A DNA stretch of 64,000 bases from Escallonia rubra. Its lineage: Eukaryota; Streptophyta; Magnoliopsida; Escalloniales; Escalloniaceae. How positions within the stretch are numbered: position 1 is the stretch's first letter; each line of letters opens with the position of its first letter. This document shows positions 51,456 to 64,000 of the stretch, piece by piece. The position numbers and the translations under genes are program-made. The DNA is taken from NCBI GenBank assembly GCA_033065855.1, contig JAVXUO010001465.1, positions 62,001 to 126,000 of the forward strand, read 5' to 3'. A model generated the notes under the pieces. It was given only the letters and a program-made list of their open reading frames with translations. It was not told the origin of the DNA and searched no databases.

Positions 51456-54410
51456 TGTAACGATCCAAAAATTTGGAGCCCCACCGCCTTGAACCCTTAG
51501 AGCTTTAACTACATCAAATCACATCACACCTTGTTTTGACACAAACTTTTGAGCTTCTAAATAGACATTGAGTCAAATTTTCCAAAAGTACAATCATAAA
51601 AACAAAACAAACTAATTAAGCTACTAAAACTTAAGTTCTTTACAGAACGGCTACAGTGCCGACCCATGCATGAATCCTACTATGCAAAATAGTGGCAAGT
51701 ACTCCAAAAATCTTACTTTGGCTCTAACCCGTCCCCGAGCAATCTACTGGTGCTCATTATCTGCAGAAAGAAACGAAAAAGGATGAGCTTTTGAGAGCTC
51801 AGTAAGGTCGCTCACAAAACCAATGGATTATGAAAAGATTCAAGATTCGAATAATTTTTCAAAGGATTTCAAACAATCACAAATATTTTGATAACAATAT
51901 GGGGAAGAGCTTCATTTTAATCCCCTGCAATCTGATATCAAAACTATCATTTCCAACACAATATAAACAAGTTTAGCTAACATTGACCATGAACACAAGT
52001 AAAGCCACACAAGCAATGCGCAATACAAACTACATGTGCATATGTACAAATACCAGTCCATCAAGGTACTAGCCTGCGTCCCACGCAGTAAACACACCAA
52101 TGCCCCCACACTAACTTCCTCCATTACATACCAAAAAAAAAAAAATCTTATATCAATACACAAAAGAACAATGATCATTAAATCAATAATAGCTCAAAGC
52201 TTGACATGCAATAAAAGACGAGCATCAATAAGAATTTGAATAACCGATTCAGGCTCAATATTAGGGTTTTACTGGTATTACATGCTGATATCAAGGCATA
52301 TCTCAGAGTTCGATAATAGCCATAAACAAAACGAAAAAATACGAACACAAGTTTATGAACTTAAGGTTTGGATAGAAACCCTTACCTCAGTGTTTAGATA
52401 GAAATTCGTGTCTGGATCCTAAACTAAGCTATCCTAATCGAAAAATCTTTTTATGTTACTCTAAACGGAACAATCAAATAATCAGAATACAATATATGCT
52501 ACTATCCTATAAACACAATACCAACTTACTCTTGTTCTTAGAATGACCCGCTCATTGAGTACGTAAAATAAAAAAAAATTCTCTTGCGTGTAAAATTACC
52601 AAAAACACCCATCTCATATCTAAATCACCATAATGTCATTCTCGTAAGTAAAATCATCAAAATATCCCTATGGTATGTAAATTTACCAAAACTGCCATCT
52701 TGTATGTAAAATTACCAAAGCACTCCCTGGTGGCTATCGCACCGAAAAATTTCAAAAATAATTTAAAAATAACCTTTTAAGCAACCTAAACTGATTTTTA
52801 GGATAAAAAATATTTCAAAGCAGTTTTCGCTCGAAAATTCCTAACCAGTATCTGAATCGAGTGCTCAAAGGCCAATTCCTTTAAAAATAGCTATCGGCAT
52901 CAAAATGCTACAAAAGTTTATACACTGAAACATCTCAGCAATATAAAGTTCTCCTAAGGTTTTCGGACAAAAATAACCTGATTAGGTATATCAAATAAAT
53001 TAAAAACTCCCTTTTTGCCGAAATAATTATTTAGCATCCTTTGCAGATACGAAAAAATCTCAAAAATTTTCACGGTGTGTGTCTCGTAAAAATAATAGGG
53101 GTTCTTGTTTTGAAAATTTTCACGGTGAGTAGAACTATTTTTGAAAATTAGAATTCGGGACTGCCTAAAAATTCACTACCTATAGTGACAATTACAGCTA
53201 CTACTCACATTTATATAGATTAATCAATCACACACACACACACACACTAAAACACCCTGAAAACACACTCTCTCCTACCTTACCTCACTGCCAAAACCAC
53301 ACACAATCGCGTGCGCGCGCGCGCTCGCACACACACACACACACACTGCTACACCCCTAAACACACACTAAAACCTAGAACACACAGACTTATACGCACA
53401 CAATCACACACACACAAAAACCACCTGTGCGTGCGCACACAAATATACAGTCTTTTACATAAGTGTTCTAATAAAAAGGAATTTACAGAGTGTACAGAAT
53501 TAGGTGGTGTATTGATTTCATTGGGACAGAGTCCTTAAATAGAATAAACCATAAGAAAATTGGTAACTTTGATTACTCTCAAGTTAGTTCATGACGAGGG
53601 TTGGGGTGCAGAAGCATTAACAAGAGCTAGACAGTTCCTTTGGCTCACATGCTAAGAGGAAATCTGCTACAAGGAATTGAAATGACAAGTAAGCATAACT
53701 CTTACTAGAATGCATCTTTGCCTTGCTAGGGAGAAATTTACTATCCGCACATTCTGGGTGTTGTAAACCATAAACAAATTGGTAATTTTGTTTACTCCAT
53801 ACCATTCACACACACCCACACAATACACCAACAAAAACACGAGCGCGCATGTACACACACATGGCCGTGACAGCCACACACACGCACACACAACCAAACA
53901 CAACTAACGCACTAATATTACACAAACTAAAGAAGAAGACTACCTTGGATAATTTTCCATATTTTGTTCCTTCTCTTCTCTCCCTTCTTCTTTCCTCTCT
54001 CTCTCTCTCTCTTTCTTCCCTATTTTCCTCCTGTCGTAATCTCATGTTCTTCTTCTTCTCTGTTTTCTATTTTTCCCTCTATTTTCTTTTCTTTCTTCTA
54101 TTTTCCTTAAAATCCTATCCCTTCAATTCTACAATGTATTTTTTTGATTAGTCACCATTTAAATAAAGAATGAGGTGGCATCAATTAAGAGAATTCATTT
54201 CTAAAATTTTTACACATGTGGTGCCTATTTTTCATAATTGCAAAATAGCCCAAACGCTTCCATAATTACAAAATGACCCCCAACTTTCTGAAATTATATT
54301 TTGACCCCAAAATATTTTTACCTTTCATATTATACCTATTCTCGATTATCACTACAAATTATAGTCCTTTTAATTTTTTCGACAGTTAGGAAAAGCACGG
54401 GGTGTTATAA
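51456..54410 (-). mobile_element. Lone LTR related to the LARD-like element
   Basis: On the minus strand it starts ATAACACCCCGTGCTTTTCC and ends in GTTACA, about 2.95 kb. It shares with the 4455-7904 LTR the TGAGCTCTCAAAAGCTCA / GAGCGACCTTACTGAGCTC box (51790-51815) and a long GT-rich section (as CA on the plus strand, 53220-53900). No primer-binding site or internal region adjoins, so it is a lone LTR. No matching target duplication was recognised. Confidence 0.65.
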
Positions 54411-54853
54411 CTTGTCAACAACAATCCATCTTAATCTAATTTCTTTGGGCCCACCCCGTTTGAACTTAGGCCTTTTATTAATAACCAAACTAAACTCTTT
54501 ACAAAAACTAGCCTAGTTCCAAATAGTTCTAACCCATTAACTACCCCTTTCTTCTTCAACGACCCATTCTTACCTTTCTTTGTAGTGTATACTTATCCAC
54601 CATTTCACTCTCAAACAGACTACCGTAAAACCCTACCACACCAAGTTTCTCAATCATCCACCCATCAGGTAACCCCGAGCCCTCAAAATTTGGTTAACCC
54701 TCAACGTACCCCCAACACAAGGACTCTACATGAAGTAAGCCCGATAAAAATCTATGATATCCATGCCTGATCGTGATCTCCCTATGACCAACGTACAACC
54801 TAAACACATGGAGGTAGCTATGATGGCTAGAAGTAGTGGGATCTGTTAGCAGT
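54411..54853. other. Spacer without a recognisable gene
   Basis: C- and T-rich sequence between the lone LTR and the Tat-type LTR. Open frames are short and unlike known proteins. Confidence 0.4.
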
Positions 54854-56365
54854 TGTAGACACCCCATTTTCGGAGGATTACTTTATGATTTATTTGTTAG
54901 TTATTGGACTAATTTAGGCTTTTATTGTTGTTATTGGTCCAGTAATAAATAATAAGCTTAATTAATTAATTAAGTCCAGTCCAAGAAGCAGTCCAGTTAG
55001 GGGTCCAGCCTAGTTAGTTGGTCCAGTTACTTGGGTTTAACCCAGGTTAAGGCCTAGCTAGGATGTGAGGATTTTAGCTTGATTTTGATGACATTTGGTT
55101 TGGATTCCCGAAATATGGATTATCCCATGTTTTAGGGGTCTCTTTGATCATAATTTGGTGTTAATTCCCTTGGATTTAGTTTAAAATTCGTATCAGATAA
55201 AGTGATAAAACTAGCCAGTTTTTGAACTACCGGCAGGTAAGCTGTTAAATTCGGTCGATTAGATTATGCTAACCAGCCAGTAAACCCAGTTTACCTACCA
55301 GAAAAGGGAACTTTTGGGCTTTTCACCTTATTTCATTGTTGTCTTTTGGAAAAGATAAACTCGGCTGTAAGGGTCTGTTTTATCATGTTGACAGCCCAGA
55401 CTTTTCTAAATAGATTATTTAGGCCTTAGAAAAAGGGGACTTTTTCTTAGAGGAAAAACTCTGAAGAATCTCACAAGGAGAGAGAAAACACAATCCACAT
55501 CCAGCCCAGTCCTCAGACCAATTCCAAGGGGTCTTCCAATGCGTATCCCATCCTTAACCGGTCTCAGTGTATCATGATTCATCCCAATTTCCTATCAAGC
55601 AGTCGAAGCGAGTCAAGTCTCAAGGTGCATTTCTAGACTATAGTCTTGTATTCTTCACTTCTTATATTTGTGGCTTAGGTTAAGAGTCATAGATTGATTT
55701 CCCATCCCCCACGACTTAATTTAGGTCTAAAAAGGATAAAAAGCCAAGATTGAAGTAAGATTCCTAATAGTAATAGAAGTATGATAGTATTAGAATCTAT
55801 TGAAATTAAGACTCTATTTTACTTAGAATTCTAAGACAGCTAGAAGTGTTAGTCGAATGGAATTCTAGATAGACTCAGTTAGAAGAAGTTGAGTTCATCA
55901 GATCTACAGGAAGTAAGATCGAAATCTAGGTTGCCTGCTATAGGGTTGGTCAGAACTACATGATTTTGATCCCGGCTAGTCCGAACGAGTAAATAGGCCA
56001 CTCAAACCTTGATGTTGGGTTCAAACCAAACTTAGGATTAGTTTAGTTTTTGTTTTATGCACATTTCAATATTTGTCATGTTTTGGATATGAATCGAAAA
56101 TCACTAGGAATATAGTAGAGAACATTAGAATACAACACGATGCCTAACATTTTCTCGTTGCATAATTTAGTCCGAAGACTCATAATTTCTTATTTTGTAT
56201 GATTAGACGCCTAAGTGGCAAATTTAGGGTCGTAAAAAGGTTTTTTCATTATTTTTCCTTTATCAATGTTAATGCTAAAATAAGATAGTGACTTGGTATT
56301 CCCTAGACCTTCTTGGGTCTAAGGAAATTTTTTAAGGTATTTCACCACAGTGGTGACTCTGCTGG
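54854..56365 (+). mobile_element. Tat/Ogre-lineage LTR, copy A
   Basis: Starts TGTAGACACCCCATTTT, contains the recurrent TCCAGTCCAG-rich section, the 'GGTTTTGATCCCGGCTAGTC'-like box near 55960 (here GATTTTGATC), and ends at TTCACCA (about 56346). It is followed directly by a primer-site-like TGGTGACTCTGCTGG. Only an LTR and a few bases of leader remain before another LTR fragment begins. Confidence 0.65.
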
Positions 56366-56379
56366 TGAAGAATTAGGAG

Positions 56380-57702
56380 GACTAGACTCAATCCAATGAT
56401 TGTCTAGTAATTGATTAGACTCATTCCAATTATGATTAGTCTAGGCCTAGTAATATATAATAAGCGTGATTTAACTAATTAGGTTCAATCCAATAAATGG
56501 TTCAATCCGGTCAATAGTCCAGTGCAGTCGGTTAAACCAGTCTAGTTAGTTGGTCCAATTATTTGGGTATAGCCAAGGTTAAGGTAGAGAGGTTTTTGCT
56601 TGACCTAGAGTTAATTTGGGATTGATTTTTGAAATCGGGTGTATCATTGATTTAGAGAATGACTTGCGATTGATTCTCAAAATTTGGTAGATCCTATATC
56701 CTTTTAAGAGATTGTACTCGAATTTGGGTTGATTATCCCCTAAATTCGAGATGAAATAATATCTGGTTAAGGCATAAAACTGACCGGTAAAGCTTTTCGG
56801 TTGAGTAAAATGGGCCAATAAGAGGACTTCTTAGACCTTTTAATTTAATTATGATATTATAAATTTCTTAAGGATATGTACGGAAAAAAAATCAAGTTTA
56901 TCACTTTGTCAGCCCTTAGACCACCACAAATAGATCTCTTGCGCTATAGAAAAGAGGGACTTTCACCGACCTTCTTTTCTAGAGGATAAATTCTACAAAA
57001 AGAACCATGAGGAGAGAGACCATACCCCATTTCCATTCCTTGCCCAATTATAATCCCTTAGCTAGTCTACTCGCATCGTGGATCCATCTCGACATCATAC
57101 CGAGCAGTCTAAGCAAGCCAAATCTCGAGATATTGTCTTTACTTTCTTTTCATTTCTAGGTTAGAGTTTAGATTAAGAGTCTTAGACTAATTTACCCTTC
57201 CATGCGACCAGATCTTGCTTAAAAAAGGAAGACAAAAATATATTTTATCTGGAATTCTAGTGTTGCTAAAAGTGTAGTCATATAGAGTTCTAAATCCACT
57301 TACTAGAAAAACAAAGAATAAGATCTATGTCGCCTCCATAGAGTCCGATCTGAATTACGTGGTTTTGATCCCGGCTTGTCAGACCGGGTACATAGGCCAC
57401 TCGAAGAGGGGAGATCCCAATTTTGAAGTCGACTGGCAATATGAGTCCCATGATGAGGGGAAGACAAGTGTCCCAGAATGGAAGGAAAAGCTGGTAGCAT
57501 TGGTATCACAATTGCTCATATGAGGAGAGCAAACAAATCAATGGATCTTAGTAGTGCCTTTACCTTAGGTCTGGAAGATATACTCTCTCCAAAATTTAAG
57601 ATGCATGATACAAATAAGTTCAATGGGATTTTGGATCCATAAAATGCACGTGAAGATATACATGCGTGCGTTAGCTCCTCATGAAGATAACAAAAACCAG
57701 TT
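56380..57702 (+). mobile_element. Tat/Ogre-lineage fragment, copy B (partial LTR plus gag-like piece)
   Basis: A diverged partial LTR (56380 to about 57400) sharing the CCAATTATTTGGG and GATCCCGGCTTGTC landmarks with copies A and C. It is followed by a gag-like segment: 'LSPKFKMHDTNKFNG' (about 57580-57625) resembles the Tat gag 'PKFKMPEFDKYNGT'. It is broken and heavily reduced. Confidence 0.55.
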
Positions 57703-60700
57703 ATAGACACTCTATTTTGTAGTCCTTTTATTTCTCAAATAACTATTAGGCTTTATTATTAATGAATGCTTATTATTATAGGTGCATGCCTAATCATGTA
57801 TTGAACTTAATTTATTTATTCCAGTCCAGTAATTAGTCTAGTCCAGTTGTCCAGTCTAGTCCAGTTGTCCATCACAGTAGAGTTGACCAATCCAGTCCAT
57901 TCTAGCAATTGGACTCAGTCCAGTCCAATTAGGTGGGACCAGTCTAGTAGAAGACTTCGATTTTACTAGATAATTTAAGATTATTTGTGATTCATCCTTC
58001 ATGCACATGATTAATCCTTGATTTACATGAAGTATGAAGATAATTCCTGAATCTGGTACATCCCATCTGATTAAATCAGAGGTAATTACTGAATTATGTG
58101 CAGATAATGTCCTGATATTCGGGAAAATATATTAACATATTATGGGATGAACCGACCGATTTTCGACAGACCGACCGGTTAGTTGACTTTTCTCAGTTTG
58201 TGATTTCTATCAACCATTCTATTTTATCTCTTGATTACAAACAGAGATAGTCATCTTTATCATTTTTGACACCCTAGACTTCTATAAAAAGGGTTTTTGA
58301 GCTACCTTTTTTGGGGACAATCTTTTTTTTCTCTAGAGTTTTTATACCATTTCATTCATAGAAGTGATAAATCATCTCTAAGGGGATGTTAGCATTTCAT
58401 ATTTCATTTCTCTAATAAGTCACTTGCATTGTGGAACCGTCACAAAGCGTTCCCGAGTCTTCTAGGCAAGCGCATTTTCAAGGTATATTATTATTGCTTT
58501 ATATATAGTTTAGAATATAACAGTCTAGAGTGTTTCCCATCCTGGCGATCATATTTCCATTATACTAAAATTATCAAAAAGAGTCTTTTATTTCATGTCG
58601 CACTTCAAGTCTAAGACTAAAATGTAGGTCACCACCGATAGGGCCTGGTCGAACTACGATGGTTTTGATTTTGGTTTGTCCGGATGCGTAGACAATCTGA
58701 CTTCTGCTGTCGAATTCAAACTAATATAATAGAATCAGAACTAGGATTTGTTTTATTACATATTTATGGGTTTAACACCAAAAATCTATAAGAATGAAGT
58801 AGAGACCTAAAGGGTATGGCGGGTGCCTAACACCTTCCGTCGTATAACTTACTCTCTGAACCATAATATATTAGCAGTCTTTGGACATTTAGAGTCTTTT
58901 TAGGGTTTTCCTTGTTTCTCTTTTGTTTAATAAAATAAGAAGGCGACTCCTAATTTTAGACCCTTCCCATGTCTAGGAACGTATTGAGCCGGTTCACCAT
59001 GGTGGCAACTCTGTTGGGGACTAAAAAAACTAAGAGGAGTAGATTTGAAATTTTTTTTATTACTTTTTGGCCTTTTTTGTTTTATTTGTCGTAACATGTA
59101 CAATACGCTATAATTGTGATAATTGTGATAATCGTGCTCTTATTTTATGCCTCACAGACACGCATGATTGTCCTTAACCCACCCACTCGAGCACAACGCT
59201 TGAAACCCCCGGGCTTTCTTGCTATCAGGGCGAATTCGACTGTACTCTCACCTTCAAGGCCTAGTACCAAAAGGCTTCTTGGTACATTAAATGACTTGTG
59301 TACACGTACCAGTGATCACCCATCATTAACTACTTGAGTCATAGGTGGGATGTATATCATACAAGTTAAGCCGACAGAGTGACCTTACACCGGCTTTGAG
59401 AGAGAAACCACACACCCCGACCATTCCAGTGTTCTACCCTTTTCTAGGAAAATACTTGTTTGGCCTATGTTAGTAGGGAAACCAATCGATATTCTATAAG
59501 CTAGCTGGTATTGTTGCAGAAAAGGAAGACTCCGATTAACCAATCGATTTTCCGAGCAACCAATCGAACGGTTAGTCAGTAAGTGCTATCCTTGCAAATT
59601 CGAACTGGTTGGTTTATACCTAGACCTTTCCAATCAAGCCTTTGAGCCTACGACACACTAAAAGAGAAGTGATTGGTACAATCAAGCTCCCGATTACTGT
59701 AAGAACTGCTAGTTTTGAAGTTAAGTTCCAAGTTTTGAATATATCTGTCGCGTTTAATCTCCTGTTGGGAAGACAATAGATACACTCGGTATGTGCAATC
59801 CCCTCTACATTGCACTAGAAGGTTAAATTCGTTTTAGACAAGGTCATCTTCACCATCATGAGTGATTCACAGTTACCCCAGATCGGGCAGGTAGAGAAAG
59901 ACAAGGATAGTGTTCAGGTGTCACATGACTCGTTGGATATTGATAACCCAATACATTGTTTAGAATATGAGGAAGTTTGTCAAGGTGAAAACTTCCTCAC
60001 CTTTGCCCCTTACAGCAATACGACAGTGCTTCCCTTGATGAGAAGGTTTTACTACTTCCCTAAGAAATGTTTGGGCCGAAACGGTCAAGGAATTCCCAGC
60101 TTTCCAGAAATCGAGAATTAGAAGGACCAGTTTGGCTTAGCGTATAAGCCAACTTAGAAGGAAAAGAAGGAAGCGATCAGAAAAATTGCCCAGGCCAAAA
60201 AGGACGAAGAAAGCGGTGACTGCACGAACATCAAAGGCATAGCCAAGGTCCCCTACCATGAATCGATGCTTCGTCAAGGAAGGGAAGAAATGACCTTTTT
60301 ATTGATTTTCAGAACTCGTCCAATTCCGTGCATCGCCTTGTGCTGGAGTGATTAGGCTTCGGGGGTTCATGATCTGGTCATCCACTTCACAAATATGAAC
60401 TAGGATATGCATATAAGCGAAGCATGCTGCCATTGCTTCTGATTCCATCACATCCATCCAATCTGAAACTTCTTTGGTACTCGACTCAGTCAAAACTGAC
60501 AGTTCTTCGTCTTCAACCCATTCGCAATGGTAGAATATCTCCATCCTTTGATCTGTATCCCTATTTTGATGTTATGATTGAGTACGAACTGTTGACTGTG
60601 AGAGATATTATCGAAGGAAGTCCTACTGCTGAAGATACTCTGGAATCAGAAGACTTGGATGGTTATGTCACCTTAGCCAATTTGAATTTGCTCACTTACT

Positions 60701-60954
60701 ATGTTTTTCCGGACTTTTCATTGATAATATGATGGTTGATTTTGATTACTCCTTGGTTGCTGATATAGGTTATGATGAATCAACACGGTTAATGATGAGT
60801 CATAACTAATGGACACGAAAGAGAAAAAATACTTAAAAGAAATTGAAAATCGAGAATCTGGTTGTGTCAAGCCAGTGACCGAAGAAACTGTCAAAGTCAA
60901 CATAGGCATGCCCAAATATATAAAGAAATCAAAATAGGGGCTAACCTAGATATA

Positions 60955-60968
60955 TGTGTGTGTGTGTA

Positions 60969-61002
<34 letters not shown>

Positions 61003-61031
61003 AGATAGATAGAGAAGAAGAAGAAGAAGAA
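60955..61031. repeat. Compound microsatellite (TG)n(AG)n(GATA)n(GAA)n
   Basis: Ordered runs of TG, AG, GATA and GAA units inside the Tat-type element, upstream of the reverse-transcriptase region. Confidence 0.9.
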
Positions 61032-62884
61032 ATCACTGCACTCCTTAGGAAATTTATTGATGTATTTGTTTGGTCATATAGTGATATGCCCAGTATAAAC
61101 CCATCGATTTTTTAACACCACCTGCCTACCCTACCTGAAGCCAAACCTGTCAAGCAAAAACTCCAAAAGTTGAGAGTTAGATTCATCAGAGTGATTGAGT
61201 ACCCTACCTAGTTAGCCAACATCGTACCAATTCCTAAACCAACTGGTCAAGTCAGGATGCATGTTTGAAGAATGCCAGGGCTACATACCAACGAGCCGCT
61301 ACCACCCTGTTCCATAATATGATTCACAAGGAGGTAGAAATGTATGTCGATGATATGATCATAAAGTCTAGAAAGCGGGAAGATCATTGCATAGTGCTGA
61401 TGAAGTATTTTAAGAGGTTAAGGCCGTAAAATATGAGGCTAAACAAGCAGAAGTGTATGTTCGGAGTTCCAATTGGAAAATTTCTAGGTTTTATGGTGAG
61501 CAGACGGGGAATAGAGGTGGACCCGGCCAAGATCAAATCCATAGTTAAAATGCCACCACCCAAGAGTGAGAAAGAAATCTAAGGATTCTTGGGTAGAATC
61601 CAGTACATTAGTAGATTCATATCCCAACTAACCATGATCTATGAGCATGTGTTTAAGTTATTGAAGAATGACTGAACCAAAGAGTAGAACCTTTTTAGCT
61701 GGTAACGAAGATAAAATATGAGCTTGTTTTAGAAGCCTTCGACAAGATCAAACAGTACCCTAGCACCCCCTCGGTCCTAAGCCCCCCAATACCTAGTAGT
61801 CCTTATACGTTATACCTAACCGTAACTGATAATGCAGCCGAAGCTATGTTAGCCCAACATTTGGATAATTCTTTGGTTGAGAGAGCCATTTACTATGTCC
61901 GTAAGAAGTTGACCCAAAGAGAGATGAATTAATCAGCCTTAGAGAAGATGTGTGTATCTCTGGTTTGGGTAACACAGAGATTGAGACATTCTTTTTTGGC
62001 TTACCCCATCAGGTTGTTGGCTAGAATTGATCCTATTTAAAATACTTGTTTGAGAAACCAATCTTGTCTAACTGCACTGCTAAATGGCTTTTGTTGCTGT
62101 CAAAAATTTGATATCACATATCTCACCCAAAAGTCGATTAAAGGGAAAGTTACTAGCAGATGGGAGGCAAAGTTCCTGGATGAAGGAGTGTGTGTTGTTC
62201 GATCAGAGATGAAGTGTTAATTATATTTTGACGGAGTAGCAAATAATAAGGGATTTGGAGTATGGATATTGCTAATCTCACCAGACGGAGTCCATTCACC
62301 TATAGCAGTCAAGCTGACTTTCGACGGTACTAACAACACCGCCGAATATGAGACTTGTATCATTGGTTTAAAGATGGCCATAAGCTTAGGAGTTCGAAAG
62401 ATTACAGTATAAAGAGACTCAGCACTGATCATATACCAGATTCAGGGTATGTGGAGAACCAGAGATAAACGTGTGTGGGCATACCACGCCCACTTGGAGA
62501 AAATTGTAGACCAGTTTGAGGATGTGGAATTCTACTATTTATCCCAGCTTAAGAACAATTTTGCTGATGCCTTAGCCATACTCACAACTATGGTGGACAT
62601 ACGCAAGGGACAGGAAATTGAACCATTCGTGACATAAAAAAAAGGTAGACCAACTTATCGCTTTGTGATAGCACTTGTAAAGGAGGACAAAGTAGCCGAG
62701 CCTTGGTACACAATAAAGGTAAGACATCTAGGAAAATGATCGATGTGCAGAACTTTATCAGCGACGATAAATACCCTGATGGATGTTCCACAAAAGACCG
62801 TGTATCTTTGAGAAAGGTGGGCAATGCAGTTTATCATGTACGACCGAAGGTTATACAAGAGACATTACAATGGAGAACACATAC

Positions 62885-62919
62885 TGTGTGTGTGAGTGTG
62901 TGTGTGAGTGAGTGAGTGA

Positions 62920-62954
<35 letters not shown>

Positions 62955-62973
62955 AGAGAGAGATAGATAGATA
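62885..62973. repeat. Compound microsatellite (TG/AGTG)n(AG)n(GATA)n
   Basis: Same order of TG, AG and GATA units as the tract about 1.9 kb upstream, here between the second RNase H and the integrase region. Confidence 0.9.
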
Positions 62974-63405
62974 AAGCAATCAGATCATGAAGGATATATA
63001 AGCAGGACAATGTGGACCGCACATGAATGGGCGAATGTTAGCGAAAAAGATTCTTAGACATGGATATTATTTTGTACGATGCAGTAGGATCGTGTCGAGT
63101 ATGTAAGGAGGTGTCACAAGTGTCAAGTGTATGCCAACCTGTAGCATCTCCCTCCCCGAGTGTTATATAACATGACATCTTCTTGGCCTTTCTCAATTCG
63201 GGAATAGATGTGATAGGGAAGATCAACCCTAAAGCCTATAATGGACATGAGTTTATGCTGATAGCTATAGACTACTTCACGAAATGGGTGGAAGTCAGTT
63301 CGTATGTCGTGCTTAATGCCAAAAAGGTGGCTCAGTTCATCCAGATGAACATCATTTGTCGATACGGAGTGCCCCCAGAGTTGATCTCAGACAACGAGTG
63401 AACTA

Positions 63406-64000
63406 TGAATGACCTGATCCTCTTTAGGAAAAAATTTCAGCGCACACACATTGATGTAACACTTCGATAGAGGTACATAGGCAACATATAAATTTACCTC
63501 GGGTGCAGTCAAATTTTAATAGAAGTTTTTTATTCCACTGGTTAAGATACTGACTACACTTCTGAGAAAAATAATAAAAGTGCCCGCTAGGACAAAAACC
63601 TTGCAAGGGCAACCTAGACAAAAGTTAGGGCTAAGAAAAAATAAAAATAGCCTACTAGGACGAAAACCTTGCAAATGGCGGTCTAGGCAAAAGTTAGGGC
63701 AAAAATAAGAATTCTAGATCCTATTAGCAACCTATGGATAATCTATCAACATGTCTAATTTTTCTTCTTCAGAGTCGGAGGGTCTTCTTCGTCCAAACAT
63801 ATGATTGATTTTCATGTTTCCATGCTCTTCTTATAAGTCAACCTCTGAGATACCGGAATCACGTCCTCCAACTCCTCTACCTCGAAATCTGATTTCCCGG
63901 TCTCTACCAGCTTTGATAGACGATGGCCTCTTCTGTTGTTTCTCCATAGGCAGCAAATAAGGGTGTCGTCGGGGCTCATCCATGTGCAGAGACAGTATCG
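63406..64000. other. End of window, Tat element internal sequence
   Basis: No protein was recognised after the integrase core piece. A tandem pair GGACAAAAACCTTGCAA / GGACGAAAACCTTGCAA (about 63590 and 63659) lies within a duplicated stretch of about 70 bp. Confidence 0.4.

Larger units (their letters stand above)
57703..64000 (+). mobile_element. Tat/Ogre-lineage Ty3/gypsy element, copy C, running off the window
   Basis: 5' LTR about 57703-58995, primer-binding-like TGGCAACTCTGTTGGGGA at about 59003-59020, then an internal region to the window end. Parts recognised in order: a linker with the G-patch-like 'CLGRNGQGIPSFPEI' and 'FGLAYKPT' (60070-60160), reverse transcriptase (about 61090-61670, 'YVDDMIIKS'), RNase H (about 61740-62030), a second archaeal-type RNase H (about 62215-62640) and integrase core (about 63180-63405). 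The duplicated RNase H marks the Tat lineage. It is a fossil with many breaks; the 3' LTR is outside the window. Confidence 0.8.

Noticed and set aside
53311-54151. His/Thr-rich and Ser/Leu-rich open frames
   Set aside because: CA microsatellites and CT tracts within the lone LTR.

Overview
The window is nuclear DNA of a flowering plant, most likely a eudicot. The signs are one intron-rich host gene with GT-AG introns, dense mobile-element remains (MULE, hAT, Stowaway, LINE, Ty3/gypsy, copia-like), AT-rich spacers and many microsatellites. The species cannot be named from sequence alone. No CRISPR array, operon, rRNA gene or complete tRNA gene was seen.

Layout. 1-3.6 kb: a decayed Mutator-like transposase gene and an unrecognised proline/serine-rich pseudogene. 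4.46-10.23 kb: a large non-coding LTR element with a 3.45-kb LTR, then a copia-like LTR end. 10.7-13.9 kb: two copies of a dimeric repeat around a GC-rich block of short tandem repeats that contains a U6-type promoter signature. 14.2-14.7 kb: a small unrecognised acidic-tailed reading frame. 15.1-17.45 kb: an array of short hairpin-forming palindromes split by a hAT element that seems to carry gene fragments.

18.1-45.8 kb: the only intact host gene recognised, a 14-exon RRP6-like 3'-5' exoribonuclease (nuclear exosome, EXOSC10/RRP6L family). My exon model gives one open frame of 898 codons with all five DEDDy residues. Its sixth intron is about 12 kb and its seventh about 5.5 kb. They hold a full-length hAT transposon, a deletion derivative of the same family in the opposite orientation, two mutually inverted copies of another terminal-inverted-repeat element, a second hAT element, a Stowaway MITE and a FAR1-related pseudogene. 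Two inverted element pairs therefore bracket the 109-nt exon 7, which carries the last catalytic motif. I regard this as the most biologically suggestive arrangement in the window.

47.2-50.6 kb: a structurally complete short LTR element with a 5-bp target duplication, an unrecognised open frame and a 17-bp minisatellite. 51.5-54.4 kb: a lone LTR, minus strand, related to the 4.5-kb element. 54.85-64.0 kb: nested remains of Tat/Ogre-lineage Ty3/gypsy elements, the last running off the window end. LTR elements are treated as fossils and described only by family, parts and boundaries.
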